DNA of 64,000 nucleotides from CBDCGJ01 sp965238305 (GCA_965238305.1 CBDEHK010000001.1:1364001-1428000), one strand, 5' to 3'. Counted from the first letter of the stretch, positions 44,240 to 53,425 are shown. Made by a program: numbers and translations. The notes: a model not told the origin generated them from the letters alone.

Positions 44240-45031
44240 ATGCGCGATCTGGAAATGGAAACACACTCACCGCGACCGATCCTGTATCTGTGGGATGATC
44301 GAAGTCTATCCTTCGGTGGGAATAGTCAACTGGCGCCGCATCACCACGGCGCGGCGGAACTGATTGTTGCCTTGGAAAAACCGTTCATGAGCCGCCTCCA
44401 AAATGGTCAATGTGTCACAACAAGAAGTCTGCTTATACCGCCGAATACCCAACATCAAAACATCCACCAAGACCCGATTTGTCCCATTCTATATCTAGAT
44501 GCGGAGGGCAAGGATTACCGGTTGATAACCAGTTTGTTGGAGCAAAACGCCGGCGTCTTTCAGGACCTGGCGCTTGAAAAAAGGGCCGGCGACATTTTCA
44601 GAAAAATCTATCGCGAACAACCGAGCGCTGAGGAATGTTACGAACTGATACAAGAGGCGCTGTTTGATCTGCGGAGACCCGTGCGACCACTGTTGGATCC
44701 GCGAATTGGGAAAATCATCGCCATCATCAAAGATAACCTGTCAGAAAACCATTCGATTGAATATCTTGCCGCGGAAATTGAATTATCAACGGATCGGCTA
44801 ATGCATCTTTTTTCAGCGCAGGTCGGCATTCCACTTCGAAAATACCGCGCCTGGGCGCGCCTGAAAGAAGCAACAAAGCTTTATTTCGCCGGCAACAATT
44901 TAACCACGGCTGCGCACGCGGTTGGTTTTGCCGATAGTGCCCATTACACAAAAACCTTCCGCAAATATTTTGGCACAACGCCCAGCGATCTTTTATCGAA
45001 ACGCAAAAACCTAACGGTATTTTTTGGCTAG
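44240..45031 (+). CDS. AraC family transcriptional regulator
   Basis: The 263-residue protein has an N-terminal cupin-like sensing part (HHHGAAELIVALEKPF ... SLLIPPNTQHQNIH) and a C-terminal double helix-turn-helix (about 165-255): SIEYLAAEIELSTDRLMHLF, then AAHAVGFADSAHYTKTFRKY and FGTTPSDLL. The first ATG is used; a second at 44255 is also possible. It is divergent from the darcynin gene and convergent with a LysE-type exporter. Confidence 0.88.
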   Translation: MRDLEMETHSPRPILYLWDDRSLSFGGNSQLAPHHHGAAELIVALEKPFMSRLQNGQCVTTRSLLIPPNTQHQNIHQDPICPILYLDAEGKDYRLITSLLEQNAGVFQDLALEKRAGDIFRKIYREQPSAEECYELIQEALFDLRRPVRPLLDPRIGKIIAIIKDNLSENHSIEYLAAEIELSTDRLMHLFSAQVGIPLRKYRAWARLKEATKLYFAGNNLTTAAHAVGFADSAHYTKTFRKYFGTTPSDLLSKRKNLTVFFG

Positions 45032-45033
45032 AG

Positions 45034-45061
45034 CGCCGCCAATTTGCCCTAAGCGGCGGCG
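45034..45061. terminator. Possible bidirectional terminator between AraC and LysE genes
   Basis: CGCCGCC at 45034-45040 pairs with GGCGGCG at 45055-45061 around a 14-base loop, followed by TCTTT on the plus strand. It lies between two convergent stop codons. The T-run is weak, so the call is tentative. Confidence 0.5.
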
Positions 45062-45080
45062 TCTTTGCTACGCACAATAA

Positions 45081-45704
45081 TCACACGCGGCGTAGATCGG
45101 CGGCGGCAAGACTGAAGGCGAAGGCCAGATAAGTCGAACCGGCGAGACGGTCGAACCACTTTTTACGCTGACCCGAGAGCAACCGCGTCACACCCAAGCC
45201 CATCGCAGAATAACCAAGATAAACAACCAAAGTAACGCTCAGGGCAGAGGGCGCCAGGACCGCCAGCTGCGGCCCGAGCGGCATCGCGCCATCGATAAAC
45301 TGGGTGAAGATCGCGAGCCAGACAAAGATTGCTTTGGGATTTGAAAGCGATATCAAAATCGCCCGGCGGACCATTTGCCAAGGCGATGCCTGCGTCGAAT
45401 TGCCCTCAATTTTTAAATCGTTTCTGGCGCGGATCATCGAAATGCCCATCCAAACCAGATAGGCCACGCCCAACCAACGCAGCAGGTCGAAAAGCAAAGG
45501 GTTGGCGGTCAAAAATACGGCAATGCCGGAAAGCGCCAACAACATGTGAATATTGGCCGCAATGAACACCCCGACAACGGACCACAGGCCGCGTCGAAAT
45601 CCCTGCGCCACGGTTGCGGAAATGCAGTTCAACGCATTCGGTCCCAACGGTAGGCTTGCGAGAACCCAAATGATCATAAAAACCAACCAACTCTCAGAAT
45701 TCAT
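45081..45704 (-). CDS. LysE/RhtB family amino-acid exporter
   Basis: The 207-residue inner-membrane protein has about six helices and the LysE-type features: LASLPLGPNALNCISATVAQGFRRG near the start, VGVAYLVWMGISMIRAR in the middle and ILISLSNPKAIFVWLAIFTQ. Members export amino acids such as lysine, threonine or homoserine lactone derivatives. The specific substrate cannot be told. It ends convergent with the AraC-type gene. Confidence 0.9.
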   Translation of the reverse strand: MNSESWLVFMIIWVLASLPLGPNALNCISATVAQGFRRGLWSVVGVFIAANIHMLLALSGIAVFLTANPLLFDLLRWLGVAYLVWMGISMIRARNDLKIEGNSTQASPWQMVRRAILISLSNPKAIFVWLAIFTQFIDGAMPLGPQLAVLAPSALSVTLVVYLGYSAMGLGVTRLLSGQRKKWFDRLAGSTYLAFAFSLAAADLRRV

Positions 45705-45801
45705 GTCGCGATAATCCTGTTCATGATGCGCGGCTAGTATGCGCGAATAATCGACTAAAGTGTAAAATCAATGGACCCGTCGAATTCCATAAAACCGTCG
45801 A

Positions 45802-46098
45802 CTATAACTCTAACGCCTCGATAAAATATTCTTCCGCCCACGCGATCAGGCGGGCCGGGTTCGGGTCCATGGCGCGGCGATTGGCGGAAGCGTAATATTT
45901 TTCGTCTTTGTCCGCCCAGTTTTCATCTTCGCCGCAACTTAGCAGCCAGGCGAATTGGTTGTTTTCTTCAATCAGCCAGGCCCGCTCTATCTGCCAGCCT
46001 TGTTGTTGGCGCAGGGGCAATACCAGTTCCCGCCATTCCTCGGCAAATTGCTGCAAGCAGCCTTTGTTGATGGTGTAGAGGCGTAATTGTGTGGGCAT
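45802..46098 (-). CDS. NIPSNAP family-like small protein
   Basis: The 98-residue protein starts at the ATG 46098 with GGGAG upstream. It has the pattern of NIPSNAP-type dimeric alpha-beta-barrel proteins: QLRLYTINKGCLQQFAEEWR, a middle AWLIEENNQFAWLLSCG and KYYASANRRAMDPNPARLI. The function of the family in bacteria is not established. It is a single gene between LysE and HxlR genes. Confidence 0.72.
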   Translation of the reverse strand: MPTQLRLYTINKGCLQQFAEEWRELVLPLRQQQGWQIERAWLIEENNQFAWLLSCGEDENWADKDEKYYASANRRAMDPNPARLIAWAEEYFIEALEL

Positions 46099-46224
46099 GG
46101 CGGTCTCCCGATTTCTCCCACATCCTATCACCCGAACGAACATTTCGAAGCGCCGGAGACGCGGTTTCTGGGTAATTTTTCTGATGATGCGTTTTGTAGC
46201 CTAGCGACCGGATGGCCGCGTTTG

Positions 46225-46551
46225 TTATTCCGCAGGGGATTCCGAGTGGGCGTCGCCCCAGTCGTAGAGGGCATTGACTACATCCGCAAGTTCCCTACCC
46301 CGCTCGGTGAGTACGTATTCGGCACGGGGCGGATTGCCCTGATACATTCGCTTTTCCACCACGCCCGCATCCTCTAGACGCTTTAACCGGGCGGACAGAG
46401 TGTTCGGGCTGATACCTGCCTGGGAATCAAGCAGGGCTTGAAAACGAGCGCGTCCATCGACCAATAGGTCACGCACGATCAAGATGGTCCAGCGTTCGCC
46501 AATAATGTTCAGCGCCCTGGCCACCGGGCAATATAGTCCTTTCGGCTGCAT
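46225..46551 (-). CDS. HxlR family transcriptional regulator
   Basis: The 108-residue winged-helix protein shows the HxlR signature CPVARALNIIGERWTILIVR, then LLVDGRARFQALLDSQAGIS and PNTLSARLKRLEDAGVVEKR with a wing PPRAEYVLTERGRELADVV. The conserved first-strand cysteine (Cys8) could be redox sensitive as in related regulators. It is divergent from a membrane-protein gene, over a gap of 100 bases that contains a promoter with overlapping ACTATA repeats. Confidence 0.92.
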   Translation of the reverse strand: MQPKGLYCPVARALNIIGERWTILIVRDLLVDGRARFQALLDSQAGISPNTLSARLKRLEDAGVVEKRMYQGNPPRAEYVLTERGRELADVVNALYDWGDAHSESPAE

Positions 46552-46589
46552 ATGAGGTTCACTATAACACAGTTCATTCCCATAAGCTA

Positions 46590-46618
46590 TTGACTATAAT
46601 TTATATAGTAACTATAAA
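46590..46618 (+). promoter_or_regulatory. Promoter of the membrane-protein gene with overlapping HxlR-type operator candidate
   Basis: TTGACT at 46590-46595 and TATAAA at 46613-46618 are spaced by 17 bases, close to the sigma-70 consensus. Inside it ACTATA (46593-46598) and TATAGT (46604-46609) form an inverted repeat, and ACTATAA recurs at 46561, 46593 and 46611. The overlap suggests repression by the divergently encoded HxlR protein. Confidence 0.7.
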
Positions 46619-46651
46619 AACGGGAGTTGATATCCAACTAGGAGATCCAGA

Positions 46652-47398
46652 ATGGCCGTGATCGAAATACCCAATTACCTCAATATTTTGCAGCCTGCGA
46701 TCGAAGTTGCGATGTTCGCGGTTATATCCCTGGTCGCGTTCTTTGCCATTCTGCGGGCCGACCTGAGCGATCGCGAAAAATGGCGTTTCGGCGTTACGGC
46801 CGCCGTCACCGTGTTTGCCTGGTTACTGCTGGTGAAGGGACTGTCGACGGGCGGTATATTCCGGCCCGACGCAATTGGGCCAGTGTCGGCTATTTTACCG
46901 GCCATACTGCTGCCGATCTTGGTTATTTCTTTCGCGCTCGCGCACTCCAAATCCGCCGTCGCGATGCTCGATGCCATTCCTCACGACTGGCTGATACGAA
47001 TTCAGGTCTTGAGGATTGAAGGCGGCATATTCCTCGTCCTCTATCTGGACGGGTTCCTTCCAGGCGAGTTCGCCCTGTCTGCCGGTCTCGGTGACGTTGC
47101 AACCGGCCTTTTGGCTCTGCCGGTGGCCTATCTGGTTGCGAGGAAATCGCCATGGGCACGGTCGTCGGCCTATGCTTGGAACATATTCGGCATATTGGAT
47201 CTGGTAACCGCGGTCATTTTGGGTTTCCTGAGCTCTCCCGGACCCTTCCAGCAACTCGCATTCGAAAACCCCAACGAGCTCATAAGTCAATATCCTCTGG
47301 TGATGATTCCCGCATTCGCGGTGCCGGTGTCTGTCATCCTGCATATCCTGAGTTTGCGCAAGCTCGCGCGCGATAAGTCAATAGTGACCGCGTCGTAG
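46652..47398 (+). CDS. Hypothetical integral membrane protein
   Basis: I do not recognise this 248-residue family. It has about seven hydrophobic helices (AMFAVISLVAFFAIL, FGVTAAVTVFAWLLLVKGLS, SAILPAILLPILVISFALA, GIFLVLYLDGFLPGEFALSA, GLGDVATGLLALPVAYLVAR, NIFGILDLVTAVILGFLSSP, PLVMIPAFAVPVSVILHILS) and an internal IQVLRIEGGIFLVLYLDG segment. GGAG is well placed before the ATG at 46652. It is divergent from HxlR with a consensus promoter, so its expression is probably controlled by that protein. Confidence 0.72.
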   Translation: MAVIEIPNYLNILQPAIEVAMFAVISLVAFFAILRADLSDREKWRFGVTAAVTVFAWLLLVKGLSTGGIFRPDAIGPVSAILPAILLPILVISFALAHSKSAVAMLDAIPHDWLIRIQVLRIEGGIFLVLYLDGFLPGEFALSAGLGDVATGLLALPVAYLVARKSPWARSSAYAWNIFGILDLVTAVILGFLSSPGPFQQLAFENPNELISQYPLVMIPAFAVPVSVILHILSLRKLARDKSIVTAS

Positions 47399-47502
47399 TT
47401 CAGGTAATTCCCGCAGTGGAGTTATATAGGCTGTCCCTGGAATTGGTGTTGATTTCACGCTTATATCACGTTGAAAGAAAAATGACCGCCGTAAGACCAA
47501 GC

Positions 47503-47524
47503 GGGGTCGCCATCAGGCGACCCC
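47503..47524 (-). terminator. Hairpin after the SHOCT lipoprotein gene
   Basis: GGGGTCGCC (47503-47511) and GGCGACCCC (47516-47524) form a perfect 9-base-pair stem with loop ATCA, starting six bases after the stop of the minus-strand gene at 47531. No T-run follows, so it may terminate weakly or protect the mRNA end. Confidence 0.6.
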
Positions 47525-47530
47525 TGGCTG

Positions 47531-47731
47531 TCAGCCGTCGCGGTCAAGGATCGCTTTGCGTTGTTTTTCGTATTGTTCATCGTTGATGGCGCCGGCGTCA
47601 TGGGCTTTTTTTAGGTCCAGAAGTTCTTGGCCGGTTGTGGTCGTTCGAATGTTTTGTTTGGTTTCGACATCGCCGCTGCCGCAGGCACTCAGGAACAACA
47701 TTGCTACAAAAACAATCATGATATAGCGCAT
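47531..47731 (-). CDS. Small SHOCT-domain lipoprotein
   Basis: The 66-residue product has a lipoprotein signal (MRYIMIVFVAMLFLSAC, lipobox LSAC) and a C-terminal SHOCT motif, LLDLKKAHDAGAINDEQYEK followed by QRKAIL. SHOCT segments are short helical hairpins of unclear function found at protein ends. It is followed by a hairpin and stands alone between other genes. Confidence 0.78.
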   Translation of the reverse strand: MRYIMIVFVAMLFLSACGSGDVETKQNIRTTTTGQELLDLKKAHDAGAINDEQYEKQRKAILDRDG

Positions 47732-47838
47732 AGGAACTCACTTTCTAAAAATGACAAAACAATTGGTCCTCACGATACCTATTCTACGTCCAAGTGCAAC
47801 CGTCTTTTGGCGATCTAACCTCGGTTGACGCAATTTCT

Positions 47839-48678
47839 TTAGCTCGGCTTCTGGGCGGAGAGGATACGGATATGGGCGCTTAGATGGTATTTTCCATCCT
47901 TCAAATAGGGCGCATGGGCTTCAACGATCTTTTCATTGAGGGCAGTAATTTGATCTTCGCTCATCTGCCGCATGGCGGCACCCAGGTTCATCCCGACAAT
48001 CGGTTGCCAGAACGGGATCCCGGCCGGCACGCTCGGTTGAAAGCGCAGATCCGTCTCCTGGGTGTCGGCAAAACCGGCGGCGTCAAAAATTTTCTTGAGC
48101 GAACCGGCTTCGGCATAGACTTCGGGATGGGCCGCGGCTTCTTGGTCCAGAACCTTTAATTGCTCGTTGGCGGCATTGAGGGCGATACTCAGAACCGTGT
48201 TGTCCGCCATCAACCCCCAGACCATCAAGGCGACCCGACCGCCCGGACAAAGAACCCGCAGAATTTCGCCTGCGGTTTTGCCCGGCGCTTCGGAATACAT
48301 GAAACCAAAGCGGCTGATGACTTGATCGAAGTGGTTGTCGGCAAAGGGCAGGGCCTGCATATCGGCCTGCTGAAACGCCATGTTGTTAAGTTCCTTGGCT
48401 TGCGCCCGGCGCTCGGCCACCGCCAGCATTTCCGGCGCATAATCGCTGGCGGTGACGTGACCGGTGGGACCGACAGTTTGAGCGGCTGTCAACGAAGGCT
48501 CCCCGGCCCCACAGGCGAGATCTAAGACCTTACTACCGCTGATAACTCCGGCCGCATCGATGAGCGGCCGGTTGAAACCTTCGGCTTGCGCCGATACGAT
48601 CTCGGCCCACTTTTCCCATTCAGCTGCGTGATCGGCCCAATAATTATGTTGCCAATTGTAATAATTTTGTTCACTCAT
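47839..48678 (-). CDS. Class I SAM-dependent methyltransferase
   Basis: The 279-residue protein has the UbiE/Coq5-like motif I VLDLACGAGEPSLTAAQTVG, motif post-I VTASDYAPEMLAVAERRA, then FQQADMQALPFADNHFDQVI and an LCPGGRVALMVWG segment. The substrate is unknown; the architecture resembles quinone and small-molecule methyltransferases. It lies 17 bases downstream of the lipoprotein hydrolase on the same strand, with AAGGAG before the ATG at 48678, so the two are probably co-transcribed. Confidence 0.88.
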   Translation of the reverse strand: MSEQNYYNWQHNYWADHAAEWEKWAEIVSAQAEGFNRPLIDAAGVISGSKVLDLACGAGEPSLTAAQTVGPTGHVTASDYAPEMLAVAERRAQAKELNNMAFQQADMQALPFADNHFDQVISRFGFMYSEAPGKTAGEILRVLCPGGRVALMVWGLMADNTVLSIALNAANEQLKVLDQEAAAHPEVYAEAGSLKKIFDAAGFADTQETDLRFQPSVPAGIPFWQPIVGMNLGAAMRQMSEDQITALNEKIVEAHAPYLKDGKYHLSAHIRILSAQKPS

Positions 48679-48695
48679 GATGGGCTCCTTCGTGC

Positions 48696-50183
48696 TTATT
48701 GAAGATTATCGATAAAGTACCAGATCAGGCGGCCCATGTCGGGATCAAGAATGTCGTTATGATTATCAACGATTGTACTGGCGTCGACCATGAAAACTTT
48801 CCGCCGGTCCTGATTTTTCAGGCTGGCGCGGCTGGCAGCTAATCCGCCATCGCTATATTGTGGGGTTGCTTGATCTGCCTGCCATTTCAGCTGAATGAAC
48901 ACATCTTCAATTTGCAGCGATTCTTCATAGCCGGCCTGACCCCCGGCCATTGCCGCGCCGGTCAGAAATTTGGCCGCCGGATTGGCATTGTCATGTTCGG
49001 ACCAAGTAAGAAGAACGCGTCCCGGAAAATCCAGCGGTGTCAGATATGGCGCACCTTCACCTTCGTTGAATAATGATGCCGGAAAACTAAGCCTGTGATC
49101 TTTCTTGAAACGGCGAACGCTGAAGGCACCCTGCAAGCCGACCATAAGATCGCTCGCGACTTTGGCGTGAGCGGGCCTGTCTTTCAGTAAATGGGCGCTG
49201 AACATCGCCCGCGACAGCATCCGCGCACCCAAGCTATGGCCGATCAACACGACTTTCAATTTACGTTTAGCATTTAGGTCGTAGATAATCTCATTGATCA
49301 ATCTGTTGGCGATGGTGTAACCGACTTCATCGGCGTCGTTGGCTTTGTTCGGATAGCTGATCATGTGGGCGATTTTGTTGATGATGTTGAAGAAAGAATC
49401 TCCGCCCCATACGGACGGCCAGGTGAACGCCACCGTTAGTGGGTTGAATTCAGGTTTGCCGGCGACTCGCGCTTGGGTAACAAGATTGCCAATAATGGCG
49501 TTGTAACGGCGGACTGATTCAACCTGGTCATTGTTCCAGCCCATGGCCAGGACGAGGATGTGCGAATAGGGTTTTCCTGAATCTTTGGCATCGCTCAATC
49601 TTTGCTCGATCGATTTGCCTAATTTTGCCAGCGCATCCCAGCCTTCCGCATAACTTTTGTCTGTCGCTGTTTGGTCGCAAACGGATTTGATTGCCGCTTC
49701 TTCCTTGGCACTGGCATTTTTGACCGGCTGTTGGACAAATCCGGCACAGACATAGGTCAGGTAATCCGGGTTCACTATCATCCGCTGGCTAGGATTGTCG
49801 TCTGGGCTATAGCTTAGGATATGCGACACGAACATCGATTTTCCGTCGCTGGTCACTCTGTCCAGATGCGCGTTGCGGGCAGACAAATGAAACTTACCCT
49901 GCGCCTCGGTCCAGTGTTGAAACCGATCGGTGTCGAGTTTGCCATCGAAGCCGTAGCCGATTTTTTCATTGGGCGATTTTTCGACACCGACGATAAACCC
50001 TTCGTGTGCCAGTCCGACGCTGAAGGGTTGGCGCAGCAGGTAGTGGTATTTGGCGGAACTGCCTCCAGTTTCCAATCGTTTTTCGTCGACTTCGAATGGA
50101 TCTTTAGCCGAACTGCCGCAGGCGGATAACAATATTGTCAAAGCCAGCAGGCCGGCAACTCCAGACAAACGCGCAATGAACAT
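48696..50183 (-). CDS. Lipoprotein with alpha/beta-hydrolase fold
   Basis: The 495-residue protein has a lipobox at its N-terminus (LLALTILLSACGSS), so it is probably a lipid-anchored envelope protein. Residues about 200-420 look like an alpha/beta hydrolase with the nucleophile elbow LIGHSLGARMLSRAMF and an earlier LVLAMGWNNDQVESVRRYNA. A late histidine is in VDNHND. The layout recalls DUF900-type esterases. Activity and substrate are unknown. It leads a two-gene unit with the methyltransferase and is divergent from the luciferase-like gene. Confidence 0.75.
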   Translation of the reverse strand: MFIARLSGVAGLLALTILLSACGSSAKDPFEVDEKRLETGGSSAKYHYLLRQPFSVGLAHEGFIVGVEKSPNEKIGYGFDGKLDTDRFQHWTEAQGKFHLSARNAHLDRVTSDGKSMFVSHILSYSPDDNPSQRMIVNPDYLTYVCAGFVQQPVKNASAKEEAAIKSVCDQTATDKSYAEGWDALAKLGKSIEQRLSDAKDSGKPYSHILVLAMGWNNDQVESVRRYNAIIGNLVTQARVAGKPEFNPLTVAFTWPSVWGGDSFFNIINKIAHMISYPNKANDADEVGYTIANRLINEIIYDLNAKRKLKVVLIGHSLGARMLSRAMFSAHLLKDRPAHAKVASDLMVGLQGAFSVRRFKKDHRLSFPASLFNEGEGAPYLTPLDFPGRVLLTWSEHDNANPAAKFLTGAAMAGGQAGYEESLQIEDVFIQLKWQADQATPQYSDGGLAASRASLKNQDRRKVFMVDASTIVDNHNDILDPDMGRLIWYFIDNLQ

Positions 50184-50384
50184 ATTCCGGCTCCAATATC
50201 AGCATCCGATAATTTGAACTCCTGATTGTAATCGTAATTGAACTTTGAAAGTTATCGTAATGATAATTTTGTTTGGTCGATATTCGACGTTACGCGCCGG
50301 GGATCGTTCTTGGTTCCAGCGAATTGATCCGCTAATCTTTAACCTGCATCGCCAATTTGCCATCAAGCTGAAAAGGAAGACCAA

Positions 50385-51299
50385 ATGAAGACTCCAACAT
50401 CCATTGGTATTCATGTCCCCACTGTTTCGGTCGCTGGGCTGGACGATGGCGCCGCCTATCGGGCGTTTTTTCGCGAAATTGAAAACTTGGGCTTGGACGC
50501 GATCTGGCTGGAAGACCGAATTTTTCATCCCGCCGCTTTGGCGGACCCGGTGGTTATGCTGTCCTGGGCCGCTGCGAACACCGAAAAAGTTACCTTGGGC
50601 ACGGCGGTGATGGTATTGAATTTGCGCCAGGCGCCGGTGGTGGCCCGTCAGGTTGTGACACTGCAACATCTCTCAGGTGGTCGGCTGGTCTTGGGAATTT
50701 CACTGGGCGGTCGGTCGGAAGAATACCTTGCCCTTGGCGCTCCGATAGATCGACGGGTCGCCTTGTTTCGCGAAAGCGTGGTGGCGCTGAAAAGTCTTCT
50801 GACGGGCGAGGCCGTCAACCAGGAAAGTGAGTTTTTCCCGTTGCAAAACGCCACCGTGAAACCGGCAGCGGCGGTGCCGCTGCTGATCGGGGGCGTGGTG
50901 GCGGCAGCGATCCGCCGGGCCGGTGAATTGGGCGATGGTTGGATCATGGCGCCTTTTGGCTCGCTCGATGATTTTGCTAAAGGCCGAAGGCTGGCGCGGC
51001 AAGGTGCGGAAGCTGCCGGAAAAGATCCGGATAGCCTGATTTTTGGCCGCCTGCTCTATGTCGCTGTCGACGAAGATCGAGACCGCGCCCGCGCCGCCAT
51101 CGCAACTTTCTTGCATGGTTATTACGGTCCCGATTATGACGTCGACCAGCACGCCATTTTTGGTCCGGCAGCAGAAGTCCGCGACCGCCTAAGGGCCCAA
51201 GTCGACGCCGGTATTTCCCACCTGATGCTCGCCGTGCCGTCCCTCGACCTCGATCATCTGCGTCGTCTGGCGACCGAAGTTGCGCCCGCATTGCGATAG
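50385..51299 (+). CDS. LLM class flavin-dependent oxidoreductase
   Basis: The 304-residue protein is of the bacterial luciferase-like monooxygenase superfamily, with reduced FMN or F420 as usual cofactor. Marks are LGLDAIWLEDRIFHP, KVTLGTAVMVLNLRQAPVVA and HLSGGRLVLGISLGGRSEEY, plus a RLRAQVDAGISHLMLAV tail. AAGGAAG precedes the ATG. The substrate is unknown. It is alone in its direction, between a lipoprotein gene and a DUF2161 gene. Confidence 0.9.
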   Translation: MKTPTSIGIHVPTVSVAGLDDGAAYRAFFREIENLGLDAIWLEDRIFHPAALADPVVMLSWAAANTEKVTLGTAVMVLNLRQAPVVARQVVTLQHLSGGRLVLGISLGGRSEEYLALGAPIDRRVALFRESVVALKSLLTGEAVNQESEFFPLQNATVKPAAAVPLLIGGVVAAAIRRAGELGDGWIMAPFGSLDDFAKGRRLARQGAEAAGKDPDSLIFGRLLYVAVDEDRDRARAAIATFLHGYYGPDYDVDQHAIFGPAAEVRDRLRAQVDAGISHLMLAVPSLDLDHLRRLATEVAPALR

Positions 51300-51317
51300 C
51301 AGGGCAGACTTAGAAAA

Positions 51318-52028
51318 TCATTCTTTTGTCAGATCGGGCAACAGTGCCGCATAATAATCGAGCGCCAATTTACCAGCTGGCGTCAGGGTATAAATGCCCC
51401 GGTTCACTCGTTCGAACCATTCATAGTGGTTTTTCTGAAATATGCCGGCGGCGTTGGCAACCCCGGTTTGCTTGCGGATGTCGGCCAGCTTCATTTCGCC
51501 TGCCGTCTGCAAGGCCACGGCACAGCGCAACGCGTCTTGGCGATAAGCGGTGACGATTTTGGTCCGCGTGGTCCCGCCGATATTGGGGTCGCCGGTGCGG
51601 CTTTCGAACTCGGTCAGCAATTGGGTTTGCTGGCGTTTATTTTTGCGTGGCGTGTATGGTTTGGGATCAAGCAGGACTTTCGCCGGATGACGCACATTAG
51701 GATCAAGATCGACGGTGATAAGGCCAAGGCCGAGCAGGCGGCAAAGCTTCAACAAATCGCGCTGCCGCTTACGCCAGTTCTTTCGTTTCGCCGCCGTCTC
51801 GGGCGCTGCCACCGCCAGATAGACATCATCGCTGACCGCCAACCGATTGACCCCCTGCAACACCAAATCAAGGGTGAAGGCCAGTTTCAGCTCAACAATC
51901 ACCGTCGCGGCGCTGTCTTTCAGTGCCACGACATCGCAATCGTTAACCTCCGCCTTAACCTCGTAGCCCTGGCTTTCCAGCAACGCTTTCACCGGCGCAT
52001 ATAGATCTGTTTCGTTGGTCACTCTCAT
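51318..52028 (-). CDS. DUF2161 family protein (putative PD-(D/E)xK-type nuclease fold)
   Basis: The 236-residue protein has the DUF2161 layout: TDLYAPVKALLESQGYEVKA at the start, then CDVVALKDSAATVIVELKLA, whose D ... E-x-K spacing fits a PD-(D/E)xK nuclease core. A C-terminal winged-helix-like part is YRQDALRCAVALQTAGEMKL with VANAAGIFQKNHYEWFERV. The function is unknown in the family. It begins 28 bases after the FAD monooxygenase stop, on the same strand. Confidence 0.8.
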   Translation of the reverse strand: MRVTNETDLYAPVKALLESQGYEVKAEVNDCDVVALKDSAATVIVELKLAFTLDLVLQGVNRLAVSDDVYLAVAAPETAAKRKNWRKRQRDLLKLCRLLGLGLITVDLDPNVRHPAKVLLDPKPYTPRKNKRQQTQLLTEFESRTGDPNIGGTTRTKIVTAYRQDALRCAVALQTAGEMKLADIRKQTGVANAAGIFQKNHYEWFERVNRGIYTLTPAGKLALDYYAALLPDLTKE

Positions 52029-52056
52029 CGTTGCTCACTCTACCTCGCGAGGTAGT

Positions 52057-53277
52057 CTACCACGGCGGCAGGTTGCGCCAGGCGTCGTCGGTGCCGAGGA
52101 CGGCTTTTTCAGCGTCGTATGAATAGAGCCAATGCTGTTGCGGGGTGAATTTGTCGCTGTAGTTTTCGTTGATGCGGCGGAAGCGGTCGTTGCGCCGTTC
52201 AACGTCGTCGAGATCGTCCAGGTGATACCAGCCTTGGGCGTCACGGGAATGGCGGACCATGCGGTTGGCGCGGTCGTAACGTAAAGTCTCAAACCTTTCT
52301 AGCGCTGCTGCTGGATCGTCCTGCCCCATTTCCAAACAACGCGCCAGCACCCAGGCGTCTTCCATCGACTGCACCGCGCCCTGGGCATGATAGGGCAACA
52401 TGGCGTGGGCCGCATCGCCGGTCACCGCAATCCGTCCGGATACCCAACCCGCTAAGGGTTCGCGGTCGTGTAAAGCGGTGACAAAAGGCTGTTCGGTCGC
52501 TTCGATCAACTGCCGGGGGCGGTCATACCAACCTTCGAACCCGGCCAGCACTTCTGCTTTGCTGGCGGCTTGCGACCAGCTTTCGCGTTTTTGATTATCG
52601 GTCTGCCCCATCGCCAGCCAGTTCAGCTTGGCCCCGCCGGAAACGTAATAATAGACGAACGAAAGCTTCGGCCCCATGTCGACATAGGACGACACGGGAA
52701 TTTTCAAATCGGCGATTTTTTCCGCTGGCACGATGCCGCGCCAAGTTACATAGCCGGAAGGCCGTGGCGGATCGGGGCGGAATATTTGCTCTCGCACCAC
52801 CGAATGAATGCCATCGGCACCGATCAGCACGTCGGCGTCGTGGCGGCTACTGTCAGCGCATTCAACCCAGACCCTGTCGCCGCTTTGCCCCAGCGCCGAC
52901 ACCTTGCGGCCAAGATGCACCCGCTCTTTTTCCATTCCCGTCGTCAAGGCTTCAATCAGATCGGCCCGGTGGGCGTTATAAAAAGCATGGCCATAGGCTT
53001 CTTTGACTTTTGGCATCAGATTGGCGCGCAGAATGATTTCACCGCTGTCCCAGACGATGTATTTCAGAAAATCTGGCTCGGTACAGAAGCCGGCCAATTG
53101 GTCGGCCAGTCCCAGATGTTCCAAAATACGGACGCCATTGGAGCTAAGTTGAATGCCGGCGCCGACTTCACCGAAACTATCGGCCTGTTCCAACAGGACA
53201 TAGTCCAACCCGGCTTTCTGCAAACTAAGCGCCAGAGTCGCACCACCGATACCGGCGCCGATAACGATTATTTTCAT
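52057..53277 (-). CDS. FAD-dependent monooxygenase (aromatic hydroxylase type)
   Basis: The 406-residue flavoprotein hydroxylates aromatic compounds with NAD(P)H and O2 in its family. It shows the FAD Rossmann motif VIGAGIGGATLALSLQKAG, the conserved VLIGADGIHSVVREQIF (DG motif) and the FAD-ribityl motif AVTGDAAHAMLPYHAQGAVQ. The sequence is of the salicylate/3-hydroxybenzoate 6-hydroxylase type, but the substrate cannot be assigned. It is divergent from the VOC gene at 53426. Confidence 0.91.
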   Translation of the reverse strand: MKIIVIGAGIGGATLALSLQKAGLDYVLLEQADSFGEVGAGIQLSSNGVRILEHLGLADQLAGFCTEPDFLKYIVWDSGEIILRANLMPKVKEAYGHAFYNAHRADLIEALTTGMEKERVHLGRKVSALGQSGDRVWVECADSSRHDADVLIGADGIHSVVREQIFRPDPPRPSGYVTWRGIVPAEKIADLKIPVSSYVDMGPKLSFVYYYVSGGAKLNWLAMGQTDNQKRESWSQAASKAEVLAGFEGWYDRPRQLIEATEQPFVTALHDREPLAGWVSGRIAVTGDAAHAMLPYHAQGAVQSMEDAWVLARCLEMGQDDPAAALERFETLRYDRANRMVRHSRDAQGWYHLDDLDDVERRNDRFRRINENYSDKFTPQQHWLYSYDAEKAVLGTDDAWRNLPPW

Positions 53278-53425
53278 CTATAGAAAGCCTTCTCTCACGG
53301 CAAAATGTCACATGGCAAATAAGGGATTAGTGCGGGGTGCTCAGGATGTAACAACAAGTTTGTCGATAACACAATCGGCAACTACACTGATTGTATTGAA
53401 TAATGGGAAAAAGGGGGAAGACAGG

